A DNA stretch of 64,000 bases from Lysobacter sp. Root494 (GCF_001427225.1 NZ_LMFH01000008.1:62001-126000); one strand, 5' to 3'; shown: positions 9,625-18,860, counted from the stretch's first letter. Notes: a model not told the origin generated them from the letters alone. Numbers and translations: made by a program.

Positions 9625-10125
9625 ATGCCCATGACCCGCCCGCGTGCCATCTGGAATCCGCTCATGCTTTTGGCACTGCTCGGTTTCGCGTCCTTGGCAT
9701 ACGCACAGCCACCGATCGAAAAGCAGATGACGCCCGGGCAGTTCAAGGCGGCGGGTCTGGACAAATTATCGCCAACGGAACTCGCGAACCTCAATGCATG
9801 GCTGAACAACACGCTCGAGGTGGAGACCACCAAGGCGGCGACGCTGGCGAAGGAAAAGGTCGAAACCGAGAACCGCGGCTTTCTCAGCTTCGGCAAGTCC
9901 GATCCCATCGTTGCCAGGATCCCGGGCGAATTCCGTGGCTTCGCCAAGGGCCACCGATGGACGCTCGATAACGGCCAGGAGTGGGAACAGATCGACGACG
10001 CCTCGCTCGCCGGTGCGCGCAAGACCGGTCCGCAGGTAAGGATCACGCCGAGCCTGGTGGGCAATGCGTGGTACATGCAGGTGGAGGGTTACAACAAGCG
10101 CGCAAGCGTGCGGAGGACGAAGTAA
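9625..10125 (+). CDS. Secreted protein of unknown function, paralog 1 of 3
   Basis: A 166-residue exported protein: a signal peptide ending in AYA-QP (about residue 27), then a short conserved block (MTPGQFKAAGLDKLSPTEL) and a C-terminal beta-rich block (GEFRGFAKGHRWTLDNGQEW to the end). The start at 9625 has a GGAGGA ribosome binding site 7 nt upstream. The same two blocks recur in the next two genes, so the three arose by tandem duplication. I do not recognise a named domain. The stop codon overlaps the next start by one base (TAATG), which indicates translational coupling. The longer open frame upstream is antisense to relA and was ignored. Confidence 0.85.
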   Translation: MPMTRPRAIWNPLMLLALLGFASLAYAQPPIEKQMTPGQFKAAGLDKLSPTELANLNAWLNNTLEVETTKAATLAKEKVETENRGFLSFGKSDPIVARIPGEFRGFAKGHRWTLDNGQEWEQIDDASLAGARKTGPQVRITPSLVGNAWYMQVEGYNKRASVRRTK

Positions 10126-10601
10126 TGAAGGCTGGCATGCGCATCCTTGCGGCAGCGATTCTTTCTGCATGCGTCCTGGCAAGCGGCAGCGCCCTCGCGG
10201 AGCGTCCATATACCCCGATCGAGCAGCGGCTGTCGCCCGAGCAGATGCGTGCTACCGGCCTGGACCAGCTGCAACCCGGGCAGTTGTCGCTGCTGAACCA
10301 ATTGCTCAGCAGCGAACAGGCAGACATCGCGGCACAAGGCGCACAAGCCGAACGTGAGCGCCGGAGCGAAGAAGCCAGGACGCCCGTCAGCAGCAGCCTC
10401 AAGGGCGAGTTCCGCGGGTGGCAGAGCGGCGCAGTATTGGAACTGGAAAACGGGCAACGCTGGCGCGTGGTGGACAGCGATTTCGTGACCAAGCGCCTTT
10501 CGAATCCCAAGGTCACGATCAGCCCGGGCCTCTTCGGCAGCTGGTACATGCTCGTCGAAGGCACCAGTGTCAAAGCCAAGGTCAAGCGCGTCGATCTTTG
10601 A
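10125..10601 (+). CDS. Secreted protein of unknown function, paralog 2 of 3
   Basis: A 158-residue exported protein with a signal peptide (cleavage near ALA-ER, about residue 25). Next come the block RLSPEQMRATGLDQLQPGQL, a charged linker (about 65-90) and the conserved C-terminal block GEFRGWQSGAVLELENGQRW ... PGLFGSWYMLVEG. It shares both blocks with its neighbours, most clearly the ENGQRW and PG(L/I).G.W segments. The ATG at 10125 overlaps the upstream TAA; two further in-frame ATGs lie within five codons. The pattern suggests an Ala-Gly-Leu-Asp-Leu helix followed by a small beta domain. No function can be assigned from sequence. Confidence 0.85.
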   Translation: MKAGMRILAAAILSACVLASGSALAERPYTPIEQRLSPEQMRATGLDQLQPGQLSLLNQLLSSEQADIAAQGAQAERERRSEEARTPVSSSLKGEFRGWQSGAVLELENGQRWRVVDSDFVTKRLSNPKVTISPGLFGSWYMLVEGTSVKAKVKRVDL

Positions 10602-10656
10602 AACTGCCGCACACCTTCTTTCACGAAACTGCAATCTGACGCCGGCATCCTGTGGA

Positions 10657-10678
10657 ATCGACCGCGCCCGCGGTCGAT
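10657..10678 (+). repeat. Perfect inverted repeat between paralogs 2 and 3
   Basis: ATCGACCGCG and CGCGGTCGAT form a perfect 10-bp stem with a 2-base centre. There is no T-tract, so it is not an intrinsic terminator. It may stabilise the upstream mRNA or bind a regulator. Confidence 0.6.
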
Positions 10679-10698
10679 CACGGCACCGGAGAAGCCCC

Positions 10699-11169
10699 AT
10701 GTTGCGTCTCGCGCTCTGCGCTGTCCTCAGCGTCTCGATGCCGGCCCTGGCGCAATCGAGCCAGGCCGATGTTGAACAGCGTTTCACCCCAGCCGAGATG
10801 CACGAAGCCGGCCTCGATACGCTCTCGCCGGCACAGCTCGCCGCGTTGAACCGGTTGTTGCGCGAAAACGCCGTGCGCACCTCCTCCAGCGCATCCGCGC
10901 GGCCAATGGGCGAGCAAGCCGATCGCTTCTACATTGGCCTCGACGACAAGCCGATCCACAGCCGTGTGGCGGGAACCGTGGAGGGCTGGGATCCGGGCAC
11001 CGTGTTCGTGCTGGAGAACGGCCAACGGTGGAAGGTGCTCAAGGGCGCAATGAAACTGCGCAAGCCGTTGCAGGCGCCGGAGATCGTGGTCGTACCCGGC
11101 ATCGCCGGACGCTGGTTCCTGCAGGTGGACGAAGACATGCCGAAGGCGCGCGTCTACCGTATCGACTGA
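10699..11169 (+). CDS. Secreted protein of unknown function, paralog 3 of 3
   Basis: A 156-residue exported protein: signal peptide to ALA-QS (about residue 18), the N-terminal block RFTPAEMHEAGLDTLSPAQL, a Ser/Ala-rich linker and the C-terminal block GTVEGWDPGTVFVLENGQRW ... PGIAGRWFLQVDE. It is the most diverged of the trio and is separated from paralog 2 by 97 bp that hold a perfect 10-bp inverted repeat (10657-10678). The chosen ATG at 10699 has CCGGAGAAG upstream. It converges on hrpA with 17 bp between the stop codons and no visible terminator. Confidence 0.84.
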   Translation: MLRLALCAVLSVSMPALAQSSQADVEQRFTPAEMHEAGLDTLSPAQLAALNRLLRENAVRTSSSASARPMGEQADRFYIGLDDKPIHSRVAGTVEGWDPGTVFVLENGQRWKVLKGAMKLRKPLQAPEIVVVPGIAGRWFLQVDEDMPKARVYRID

Positions 11170-11186
11170 CGCGCTTTCTGCTGTCG

Positions 11187-14100
11187 CTAGCGGCGCAACG
11201 TAGCCAGCCGTTGCGCCAGCTTCTTCGGCGACACACCCCCGCGCGCCCCCAGTTCCTGCGCGAACAGGGAAACCCGCAGCTCTTCGAGCTCCCAACGCAG
11301 CGCCTGCCATTCCGGCAGGTGGGCCTCGCCTTCTTCTTCGGCCTGTGCCAACGCATCGGTGAATGGCTTGATTTCGAGCATCCGCACCTGGTCGCGGGTG
11401 GGATCGCGCAACGCGCGTTCGCCTCGCAGTGACAGCGCCTTGAGATAGCGCGGGTATTCACGCAGCGCGTCGGCGGGCACGTCACGCAGGAAGCCTGGCG
11501 GCGTCAGTGCCTCCAGGTGCGCGCGCATGTCATCGAGGTTTCCGCTGGCCCAGCCCATCAGCGGCGACTCCAGCCTGGCGCGGACCTCCGCGACCGCGGC
11601 GAGAATGAGTTCAGCCTGGCGCAGGCGCTCCATCGCCTCCGCGAACAACTGCTTGGAAACCAGCTCGCGGCGCTCGTTGAAAGCAGCAGCATCACGGATG
11701 TTCTCCAGGCCGTCCCGGGTCAACGCATCGAAGGCGCCATCGACCAGGTCCACACGCAGCCGGTCGCCTTCCTTCAACGACGTGCCATCGGATATGCGCG
11801 TGCGCGGCGCAGCGGATTCGATCGCCGCATACAGCAACCCGGTTTTCGGCGACACCGGCAGCTGCTTGCGTGCCTGCTTCAGTTTGTCCGCAAGTGCGAT
11901 TGCCAGCAGGCGGCACACGCCCTGCGGGTGCTCGTATTGCGCGACGTCGCGTTCGGCATGCACGCGCAGCGAGACGCTGTCGCCGTCGTCGTGCAATGCC
12001 GGATAGGCCGGCACGCCACCTGCGCCGGAGACCGTTGCCGGAATTGGCGTTTCAGGGAAAAGCGTCAGTCCACGCTGCGCCAATCCGTCGGCGGCCTTCG
12101 CGGCGAATGCCGCCGCTGCGCGCTCGCCGAAGCGGCGGCGCAGCTCGTCGAGGTCACGGGACTCTGCCAGCACCATGTGGTTGTCGCCGCCTTTTGACGG
12201 GACATCGAGCAGGCGCAGGTTCATGCGCAGGTGCGGCTCCAGCGAAGCCTCGTCGAAGTCGGTCGTGGCGATTTCCACACCAGTGAGCTTGCGCAGGAAG
12301 CGCGCGAGTTCGCCAGGCAGCGAATCCGCACCCGACTGCGGGTGGGCTTCGTGGAAGGCGCGCGCGAAATCCGGTGCCGGGACAAAGTTGCGCCGAAGCG
12401 TCTTGGGCAGCGACTTGATCAGCGCCGCCGCCTTGTCGGCGACGAAGCCCGGCGCCAGCCACGACAGCTGCGCGGGATCGAGCGCATTGAGCAGGTGCAA
12501 CGGGACCGCGAGCGTCATGCCATCGTCGGGCGCCCCCGGCTCGAAGCGGTACTTCACCGCCAGTTTCGCGTTGCCGAGCGTGAGATAGGGCGGGAATCGT
12601 GCGGCCTCGGTCTCGCCACCGATCATCAGGTCGTCGAACGACCATTCCAGCTTCGCCTTCTCCTCCGCCGGCAACTTGTTGTACCAGGCGTCCAGCGCCT
12701 GCGCGTTGTGCACGTGCGGAGGCAGGCGGTCGAGATACCACTGCGCCATCCACTCTTCATCGACGACGAGACCTGCGCGACGCTGCTTGGCTTCCTCTTC
12801 CCGCGCCTTCGCCAGCGTGGCGAGATTGCGGGGAAGGAAGGCGCATCGCGTGTTGATCTCGCCGGTCACGAGCGCGTCGCGGGCGAAGATGACGCGGCTT
12901 TCCTCGGGGAACAGCGCGCCGTAATGCACCGGCCGCTTGGGCGCGAGCACGAGACCGAACAGGCTGATCTGCTCGCTGCCGACGACACGCCCCTGCGAGC
13001 GCGCCCAATGCGGGTCGTGATGGCGCCGCGCGAGCAGGTGCGGAAGTTCGTTGATGGCCCAGTCGGGCTCGATCGATGCATTGGTCAGCGCCCACACGCG
13101 TTCGGTGTCGAGCAGGGTCGCCGACAGCACCCACGGCGGGGGTTTCTTCGCCAGCGGCGAACCAGGGAACAGCTGGAATTTGCGCCCACGCGGACCGTCG
13201 TAGAAGCCCTTGTCGCCACGCTGGCCGATCTGCGTCGGCAGGCCGGTGATGAGGGCGCGATGCAGCACGGCGTACGACTTCGCATCGATCGCCAGATCCG
13301 TACCGCCTTTCGTCACAGGCATGGCGTGTGACTTGTTCTTCGATGCGACGTCACCGCGAACCGGAGATCCTTCGCCGCGTCCGGGATCGCGGCTCGAAGA
13401 ACTCCAATCCATTTCGTCGCAAAGCAGCTTCAGCTGCCGGTGCAGTTCGCGCCATTCCCGCATGCGCAGGAAGCCGAGAAAGTGCTTCTCGCACCACGCG
13501 CGCAACTTCGACTGGGTGAGGTCCTCGTGCGCCGTCTGGTAGGCATCCCATAGCTTGAGGATGCCGACGAATTCCGAACGCGGATCGGCGAATTCCGCGT
13601 GCGCGTTGTCGGCAGCGGCACGTTGGTCCGCCGGACGCTCGCGTGGATCCTGGATGCCGAGGAACGAAGCGATCGCCACCATCTCGCGCAGGCAGCCGTG
13701 CGTATTCGCCGCGACCAGCATCCGCGCGAGCTTCACGTCGACCGGCAAGCGCGCCATCAGCTTGCCGGTCGGCGTCAGCATGCGTTTGTCATCGATCGCG
13801 CCGAGTTCGGCAAGCTGCTGCCAGCCATCGGCCACCGCGCGCGGATCCGGCGGCTCGAGGAACGGGAAATCCTCGATCCGGCCCAGGCCCAACGACAGCA
13901 TGCGCAGGATCACGCCGGCCAGTGCGGCGCGGCGGATCTCCGGGTCGGTGTAGCGCGGCCGCGATTCGAAGTCGGCTTCCGAATACAGGCGGTAGCAGGT
14001 GCCCTCGGCGATGCGTCCGCAGCGGCCCTTGCGCTGGTCGGCGCTGGCCTGCGAGATGTCTTCGATATGCAGGCGATCCAGCTTGCCGCGCGGGTTGTAG

Positions 14101-15284
14101 CGCTTGACGCGCGCAAGCCCGGGGTCGACGACGTAGCGGATGCGCGGCACCGTCAACGACGTTTCGGCGACGTTGGTCGCCAGCACGATGCGGCGTTTCG
14201 GGCCCGGATTGAAGACGCGGTCCTGGTCGCGCACCGACAGTCGTGCATAGAGCGGCAGCACTTCGGATTCGCGGTACTTGCGCCGCTCCAGCGCCTGGTG
14301 CGCGTCGCGGATCTCGCGTTCGCCAGGGAGGAAGATCAGCACGTCGCCGCGCGGATCCTCGCGGGTGATCTCGTCGCATGCGCCGATGATGCCGTCGGTG
14401 ATCGTGCGCTCACCGTCGTCTTCACCCTCGCCTTCGAGAGGCCGGTAGCGAACCGTCACCGGATAGCTGCGACCTTCGACATTCACCACCGGCGCGTTGT
14501 CGAAATGCGCGGAGAAGCGTTCGGTATCGATCGTCGCCGACGTCACGATGACCTTCAGATCATGCCGCTTCTTCAGCAGCTGCTTGAGGTAACCGAGCAG
14601 GAAATCGATATTGAGGCTGCGTTCGTGGGCCTCGTCGATCAGGATGGTGTCGTATTGCGACAACCAGCGGTCCGACTGGATTTCCGCGAGCAGGATGCCG
14701 TCGGTCATGAACTTCACCGCGGTCTGTTCGCCCACGTTTTCGGTGAAGCGGACCTGGTAGCCGACCGCGTTGCCCAGCGGCGTATTCAATTCCTCGGCGA
14801 CACGGCGGGCGACGGCGCGCGCGGCGATACGGCGCGGCTGGGTGCAACCGATCATGCCCGCGGCGCCACGCCCTGCCGCCAGGCAGAGCTTCGGAATCTG
14901 GGTGGTCTTGCCCGATCCGGTTTCGCCCGCGATCACGACCACCGGATGCTTGCGGATCAGTTCAACGATGCGTTCGGCCTCGCCCGCGATCGGCAGCGAG
15001 GGTTCGACCGGCGCGTGCGGAAGCGAACCGACGCGCGCTTCGCGTTGGCCAACCGAAGCGGCCAGCGCCTGCGCGAACGCGGCCTGCGCCTTGTCATCGG
15101 CGGGCTTCGCGCTCCAGCGCGACCAGAGGCCATGCAGGCGGCCGCGATCGCGGCTCAACGCCCCATCGATCGCGCGACGCGCCTGGCGCAATTCGGCGTC
15201 AGGCGACGAATCGGCGGCAGGCCCGTGCCGTGGCTTGCCATCGCGCCGTAACGCGGCTTTAGCATTTGCGTCGATAGGGTTCAT
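11187..15284 (-). CDS. hrpA: ATP-dependent RNA helicase HrpA
   Basis: A 1365-residue DEAH-box helicase, slightly longer than the roughly 1300 of E. coli HrpA. Walker A is GETGSGKTTQIPK (about residues 118-130), the DEAH box is DEAHERS (about 218), and motif VI is in the segment QRKGRCGR. These are followed by the ratchet/winged-helix and OB-fold regions and the large HrpA-specific C-terminal DUF3418 domain. HrpA processes mRNA 3'-5' and rescues collided ribosomes in enterics. A low-complexity Ser/Arg/Gly-rich insertion (about residues 645-690, around DPGRGEGSPVRGD) breaks the conserved sequence. The gene is monocistronic and divergent from dps. Confidence 0.95.
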   Translation of the reverse strand: MNPIDANAKAALRRDGKPRHGPAADSSPDAELRQARRAIDGALSRDRGRLHGLWSRWSAKPADDKAQAAFAQALAASVGQREARVGSLPHAPVEPSLPIAGEAERIVELIRKHPVVVIAGETGSGKTTQIPKLCLAAGRGAAGMIGCTQPRRIAARAVARRVAEELNTPLGNAVGYQVRFTENVGEQTAVKFMTDGILLAEIQSDRWLSQYDTILIDEAHERSLNIDFLLGYLKQLLKKRHDLKVIVTSATIDTERFSAHFDNAPVVNVEGRSYPVTVRYRPLEGEGEDDGERTITDGIIGACDEITREDPRGDVLIFLPGEREIRDAHQALERRKYRESEVLPLYARLSVRDQDRVFNPGPKRRIVLATNVAETSLTVPRIRYVVDPGLARVKRYNPRGKLDRLHIEDISQASADQRKGRCGRIAEGTCYRLYSEADFESRPRYTDPEIRRAALAGVILRMLSLGLGRIEDFPFLEPPDPRAVADGWQQLAELGAIDDKRMLTPTGKLMARLPVDVKLARMLVAANTHGCLREMVAIASFLGIQDPRERPADQRAAADNAHAEFADPRSEFVGILKLWDAYQTAHEDLTQSKLRAWCEKHFLGFLRMREWRELHRQLKLLCDEMDWSSSSRDPGRGEGSPVRGDVASKNKSHAMPVTKGGTDLAIDAKSYAVLHRALITGLPTQIGQRGDKGFYDGPRGRKFQLFPGSPLAKKPPPWVLSATLLDTERVWALTNASIEPDWAINELPHLLARRHHDPHWARSQGRVVGSEQISLFGLVLAPKRPVHYGALFPEESRVIFARDALVTGEINTRCAFLPRNLATLAKAREEEAKQRRAGLVVDEEWMAQWYLDRLPPHVHNAQALDAWYNKLPAEEKAKLEWSFDDLMIGGETEAARFPPYLTLGNAKLAVKYRFEPGAPDDGMTLAVPLHLLNALDPAQLSWLAPGFVADKAAALIKSLPKTLRRNFVPAPDFARAFHEAHPQSGADSLPGELARFLRKLTGVEIATTDFDEASLEPHLRMNLRLLDVPSKGGDNHMVLAESRDLDELRRRFGERAAAAFAAKAADGLAQRGLTLFPETPIPATVSGAGGVPAYPALHDDGDSVSLRVHAERDVAQYEHPQGVCRLLAIALADKLKQARKQLPVSPKTGLLYAAIESAAPRTRISDGTSLKEGDRLRVDLVDGAFDALTRDGLENIRDAAAFNERRELVSKQLFAEAMERLRQAELILAAVAEVRARLESPLMGWASGNLDDMRAHLEALTPPGFLRDVPADALREYPRYLKALSLRGERALRDPTRDQVRMLEIKPFTDALAQAEEEGEAHLPEWQALRWELEELRVSLFAQELGARGGVSPKKLAQRLATLRR

Positions 15285-15310
15285 TGATCAGGGCGAAAGA
15301 AACAATCCAC

Positions 15311-15339
15311 TTCACACGGTCCGCGTGCCGGCCTATTGT
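15311..15339 (+). promoter_or_regulatory. Predicted sigma-70 promoter of dps
   Basis: TTCACA (15311-15316), a 17-bp spacer and TATTGT (15334-15339) match the sigma-70 consensus with one and two mismatches. The implied transcript starts near 15346, giving a 5' UTR of about 27 nt with a GGGAGA ribosome binding site before the dps ATG. Confidence 0.6.
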
Positions 15340-15372
15340 CGCCGCAAGCGTCCAAACACAGGGAGAATTCGC

Positions 15373-15957
15373 ATGGCCAAGAACAAACCGTCGAACAAGC
15401 CGTCGAAATCGGGGCCGTCCAGGACCAGCGCTTCCAAGGGCATGGAGACAAAATCCGTCGAGACCCCGACCGGCAATGCGCCGGACATCGATATCGGGAT
15501 CAGCGGCGGCGATCGCAAGAAGATCGCGGAGGGACTGGCGCGCTTCCTTTCTGACAGCTTCACGCTGTACCTGAAGACCCATAACTTCCACTGGAACGTC
15601 ACCGGGTCGATGTTCAACACCCTGCATACGATGTTCGAGGGCCAGTACAACGAGCAGTGGATGGCGCTCGACGAAACCGCCGAGCGCATGCGTGCGCTGG
15701 GCTTCAATGCACCGGGTTCGTATGCCGAATTCATCCGCCTGACCTCGATTCCCGAGGAGCCGGGCCTGAGCGACACGGCCGACTGGCGCGAAATGGTCCG
15801 CCAGCTCGTGGTCGGCAACGAAGCCGTCGCGCGCACCGCGCGCAAGGTGCTGAAGACCGCGGACGATGCCGGCGACGATCCGACCGTGGACCTGATGACG
15901 CAGCGGCTCCAGGTGCATGAGAAGAATGCGTGGATGCTGCGGTCGCTGCTGCAGTAA
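15373..15957 (+). CDS. dps: Dps-family DNA-binding ferritin
   Basis: A 194-residue Dps protein that stores iron as a dodecamer and shields DNA. The ferritin-like four-helix core begins near residue 45 and contains the inter-subunit ferroxidase ligands H70 and H73 in THNFHWNVTG, then DETAERMRALG with the acidic ligands about 27 residues later. The C-terminal helix ends HEKNAWMLRS. The first roughly 45 residues form a flexible Lys/Ser/Pro-rich tail, as in Dps proteins that bind DNA through the N-terminus. The ATG at 15373 has GGGAGA upstream. A strong terminator follows, so the gene is monocistronic. Confidence 0.95.
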   Translation: MAKNKPSNKPSKSGPSRTSASKGMETKSVETPTGNAPDIDIGISGGDRKKIAEGLARFLSDSFTLYLKTHNFHWNVTGSMFNTLHTMFEGQYNEQWMALDETAERMRALGFNAPGSYAEFIRLTSIPEEPGLSDTADWREMVRQLVVGNEAVARTARKVLKTADDAGDDPTVDLMTQRLQVHEKNAWMLRSLLQ

Positions 15958-15976
15958 TCCTTCGCTTCTTCCGATC

Positions 15977-16009
15977 GAACAAGCCCCGCAGCCGCGGGGT
16001 TTGTTCTTT
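15977..16009 (+). terminator. Rho-independent terminator after dps
   Basis: A 13-bp stem (15977-15989 with 15994-16006, one G-U pair) with an AGCC loop is followed by TTT. It lies 19 bp after the dps stop. Confidence 0.85.
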
Positions 16010-16080
16010 CCGGTCTCCAATTCGGAAGAATCCGAGCACGTCAAGGTGATTTTTCTGCTGGGCCGATGCTCCATGCCCGC

Positions 16081-16086
16081 TAAAAT
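16081..16086 (+). promoter_or_regulatory. -10 element of recQ, placed for a leaderless mRNA
   Basis: TAAAAT ends exactly 6 nt (GACGGC) before the recQ ATG, so the expected transcription start coincides with the start codon. There is no Shine-Dalgarno sequence. No good -35 box is visible. The same spacing is seen at queE, ruvB and otsB. Confidence 0.5.
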
Positions 16087-16092
16087 GACGGC

Positions 16093-17898
16093 ATGTCCGA
16101 CACCGCCCTCGACCTGCTCCGCCGCATCTTCGGCCACCATGAATTCCGTGGCGACCAGGCGCGGATCGTCGAACAGATCGCCAGTGGCGGGGACGCGCTG
16201 GTGCTCATGCCCACTGGCGGCGGCAAGTCGCTGTGCTACCAGTTGCCTGCCCTGCTGCGCGATGGCTGCGGCATCGTGGTATCGCCGCTGATCGCACTGA
16301 TGCAGGACCAGGTGGAGGCCCTGCGCCAACTCGGCGTGCAGGCGGCGTACCTGAACTCCTCGCTCGATGCGACCGAAGCCGGCTCGGTCGAGCGCCAGCT
16401 GCTCGCCGGCGAACTCGACCTCCTCTACGTCGCGCCCGAACGCCTGCTGACGCCGCGATTCCTGTCCCTGCTCGATCGTGCGCGCATCGCCCTGTTCGCG
16501 ATCGACGAAGCGCACTGCGTGTCGCAGTGGGGCCACGATTTCCGCAAGGAATACCGCGAGCTCACCATCCTGCACGAGCGCTGGCCCGACGTTCCGCGCA
16601 TCGCGCTCACCGCCACGGCGGATGAGCCCACGCGGCACGAAATCGCCGAGCGCCTGTCGCTGGAGGATGCCGAGCGCTTCGTCAGCTCGTTCGACCGGCC
16701 CAACATCCGCTACCGCGTCGTGCAGAAAGACAACGCGGTGCGGCAGCTGCGCGACTTCCTGCTCGCCCACCGCGACCAGAGCGGAATCGTCTATGCGTTC
16801 TCGCGCAAGCGCGTCGACAGCATCGCCGAGCAACTGCGCGAACTCGGCTTCAACGCCCTCCCCTACCACGCGGGCATGGACGCGGCTTCGCGCGCCGCCA
16901 ACCAGCGCCGCTTCCTGCAGGAAGACGGCGTCGTGATGGTGGCGACGATCGCCTTCGGCATGGGCATCGACAAGCCGGACGTGCGTTTCGTCGCGCACGT
17001 CGACCTGCCCAAGTCGGTCGAAGGCTATTACCAGGAAACCGGACGCGCCGGCCGCGATGGCGAGCCCGCCGAAGCATGGCTCTGCTACGGCCTCGGCGAC
17101 ACCATCAACCTGCGCCAGCTGATCCAGCAGTCCGACGCGGGCGAAGAACGCAAACGGCTCGAACTGCGCAAGCTCGATGCGCTGCTCGGATATTGCGAAT
17201 CGACGGCGTGCCGGCGCCAGTCGCTGCTGGGCTGGTTCGGCGAAGCGCACCCTGGTGCCTGCGGCAATTGCGACAACTGCCTGGAGCCGCCGCAAAGCTG
17301 GGACGGGACGATCGCCGCGCGCAAGGCGTTGTCATGCGTGTATCGCAGCGGCCAGCGTTTCGGCGCAGCTCATGTCATCGACGTCCTTCGCGGCGTCGCG
17401 AGCGAGCGCGTGCAGCAGCTGCGGCACGATGGGCTCAGCACCTGGGCGATCGGCAATGACCTCGACGAGCGCCAGTGGCGAAGCGTATTCCGCCAGCTGG
17501 TCGCCAATGGCCTGCTCGAAGCCGATGCGCACGGCGCGTTGCATCTCACGGACGCCGCCGGCCCGGTATTGCGCGGCGAACGTAGCCTGCACTTCCGCGT
17601 CGAACAGCCGAAGCAACCGCGACGCAAGCGCGATCGCGCGGCTTCCGGCACCGACCAGGAATTCGATCTCGCACCCGAAGCGCTCATACGCTTCAACGCC
17701 CTGCGTACCTGGCGCGCGACTACCGCGCGCGAGCAGAACGTGCCTGCCTACGTGATCTTCCACGACAGCACGTTGCGCGCGATCGCGACGAATGCACCGG
17801 AAGACATGGACGAACTCGCCCGCATTCCCGGCATCGGCGCGAGCAAGCTGGACCGCTACGGGGAAGACGTGCTGCAGCAATTGTTCGACGCTGCGTAG
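16093..17898 (+). CDS. recQ: ATP-dependent DNA helicase RecQ
   Basis: A 601-residue 3'-5' DNA helicase, close to the 609 of E. coli RecQ. Walker A is MPTGGGKS (residues 39-46), motif II is DEAHCVSQWGHDFR, the RecQ aromatic-rich loop, and motif VI is QETGRAGRDG. The zinc-binding cysteines lie in CESTACRRQ and CGNCDNC. A winged-helix domain (about 405-510) and a C-terminal HRDC domain (about 525-600) follow. It restarts stalled forks and feeds recombination. The gene has its own promoter and is followed after about 40 bp by the convergent tRNA-Lys. Confidence 0.96.
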   Translation: MSDTALDLLRRIFGHHEFRGDQARIVEQIASGGDALVLMPTGGGKSLCYQLPALLRDGCGIVVSPLIALMQDQVEALRQLGVQAAYLNSSLDATEAGSVERQLLAGELDLLYVAPERLLTPRFLSLLDRARIALFAIDEAHCVSQWGHDFRKEYRELTILHERWPDVPRIALTATADEPTRHEIAERLSLEDAERFVSSFDRPNIRYRVVQKDNAVRQLRDFLLAHRDQSGIVYAFSRKRVDSIAEQLRELGFNALPYHAGMDAASRAANQRRFLQEDGVVMVATIAFGMGIDKPDVRFVAHVDLPKSVEGYYQETGRAGRDGEPAEAWLCYGLGDTINLRQLIQQSDAGEERKRLELRKLDALLGYCESTACRRQSLLGWFGEAHPGACGNCDNCLEPPQSWDGTIAARKALSCVYRSGQRFGAAHVIDVLRGVASERVQQLRHDGLSTWAIGNDLDERQWRSVFRQLVANGLLEADAHGALHLTDAAGPVLRGERSLHFRVEQPKQPRRKRDRAASGTDQEFDLAPEALIRFNALRTWRATTAREQNVPAYVIFHDSTLRAIATNAPEDMDELARIPGIGASKLDRYGEDVLQQLFDAA

Positions 17899-17941
17899 TC
17901 CGCAGGCGCGACACATGCGGAACAAGAAGGTTGTGTGGAAA

Positions 17942-18017
17942 TGGTGGGTCGTGTCGGAATCGAACCGACGACCAGCGGATTAAAAGTCCGATGCTCTACC
18001 GACTGAGCTAACGACCC
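17942..18017 (-). tRNA. tRNA-Lys (anticodon TTT)
   Basis: A complete 76-nt cloverleaf with encoded CCA. The acceptor stem GGGTCGT pairs with ACGACCC, the D arm contains AGCTCAGTCGGTAGAGC, the anticodon loop CTTTTAA has anticodon TTT, and the T arm has GGTTCGATTCC. The discriminator base is A. It lies downstream of queC on the same strand, in the position usual for xanthomonads. Confidence 0.97.
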
Positions 18018-18068
18018 ACAGCTTGGAACCAGGCGCTTTGCCATGCCCAGCCTTGCGCCGGGGTGCGC

Positions 18069-18097
18069 ATTCTAGCGCAGGCCTGCGGTGTCCTGCA
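18069..18097 (-). promoter_or_regulatory. Candidate promoter of tRNA-Lys
   Basis: On the minus strand TGCAGG (-35), 17 bp and TAGAAT (-10) precede the tRNA by about 50 nt. The -10 is followed by GCGC, a GC-rich discriminator typical of stringently controlled stable-RNA promoters. The -35 match is weak. Confidence 0.42.
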
Positions 18098-18116
18098 GGA
18101 CATCCCCGCCGCGGAC

Positions 18117-18818
18117 TCAGGCATATCGCGTGGGATCGGGAACACCGGCGTTGGCGAAGCCTTCCGCGCGCAGGCGGCACGCGTCGCAGTGGCCACAGGC
18201 GAGGCCTTCGGCGTCGGCCTGATAGCACGAAACGGTTTCGCTGAAATCCACGCCCAGGCGTAGGCCTTCGCGCACGATGTCGGCCTTGCTCAGGAACTGC
18301 AGCGGCGCGTGCACGTGGATGCCCGCGCCTTCGACGCCTGCTTTCGTTGCGAGATTGGCGAGGGACTGGAATGCAGCGATGAATTCAGGGCGGCAGTCGG
18401 GATAGCCCGAGTAATCCACGGCATTCACGCCGCAAAAAATGTCGTTCGCACCCAGCACTTCGGCCCAGCCCAGCGCGACCGACAACATGATCGTGTTGCG
18501 CGCTGGCACGTAGGTCACGGGAATGACGTTCTTCGCGGCATCGGCGCCGACGGCATGGCCGTCGGCATCGGTGGGCACTGCGATGTCGTCGGTCAGCGCG
18601 GAGCCCCCGATGCTGCGCAGGTCGACGTTGACGGTCTTGTGCGCGACCGCACCCAGCGAGTGCGACACTCGATCGGCGGCGTCGAGCTCGGAGGTGTGCC
18701 GTTGTCCGTAGCGCACGCTGAGTGCGTGCACGGCGAAGCCCTGCTCGCGCGCGATGGCGATCACGACGGCGGAGTCCATGCCTCCGGAGACGAGGACGAC
18801 GGCTTTTTTCATGGGCAT
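18117..18818 (-). CDS. queC: 7-cyano-7-deazaguanine synthase QueC
   Basis: A 233-residue enzyme that converts 7-carboxy-7-deazaguanine to preQ0 using ATP and ammonia, in the queuosine tRNA-modification pathway. The PP-loop SGGMDS is at residues 11-16. The zinc site is formed by C198, C208, C211 and C214 (CYQ..., CGHCDAC). The body segments [11 protein letters not shown] and [15 protein letters not shown] are family hallmarks. Two near-equivalent starts exist (MPMKK: 18818 or 18812). It follows queE by 42 bp, so queE and queC share a pathway and probably a transcript. Confidence 0.96.
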   Translation of the reverse strand: MPMKKAVVLVSGGMDSAVVIAIAREQGFAVHALSVRYGQRHTSELDAADRVSHSLGAVAHKTVNVDLRSIGGSALTDDIAVPTDADGHAVGADAAKNVIPVTYVPARNTIMLSVALGWAEVLGANDIFCGVNAVDYSGYPDCRPEFIAAFQSLANLATKAGVEGAGIHVHAPLQFLSKADIVREGLRLGVDFSETVSCYQADAEGLACGHCDACRLRAEGFANAGVPDPTRYA

Positions 18819-18860
18819 TGAGTGACGTGGAATGGGATTGTTACAAGCGGAACCAGCGCG

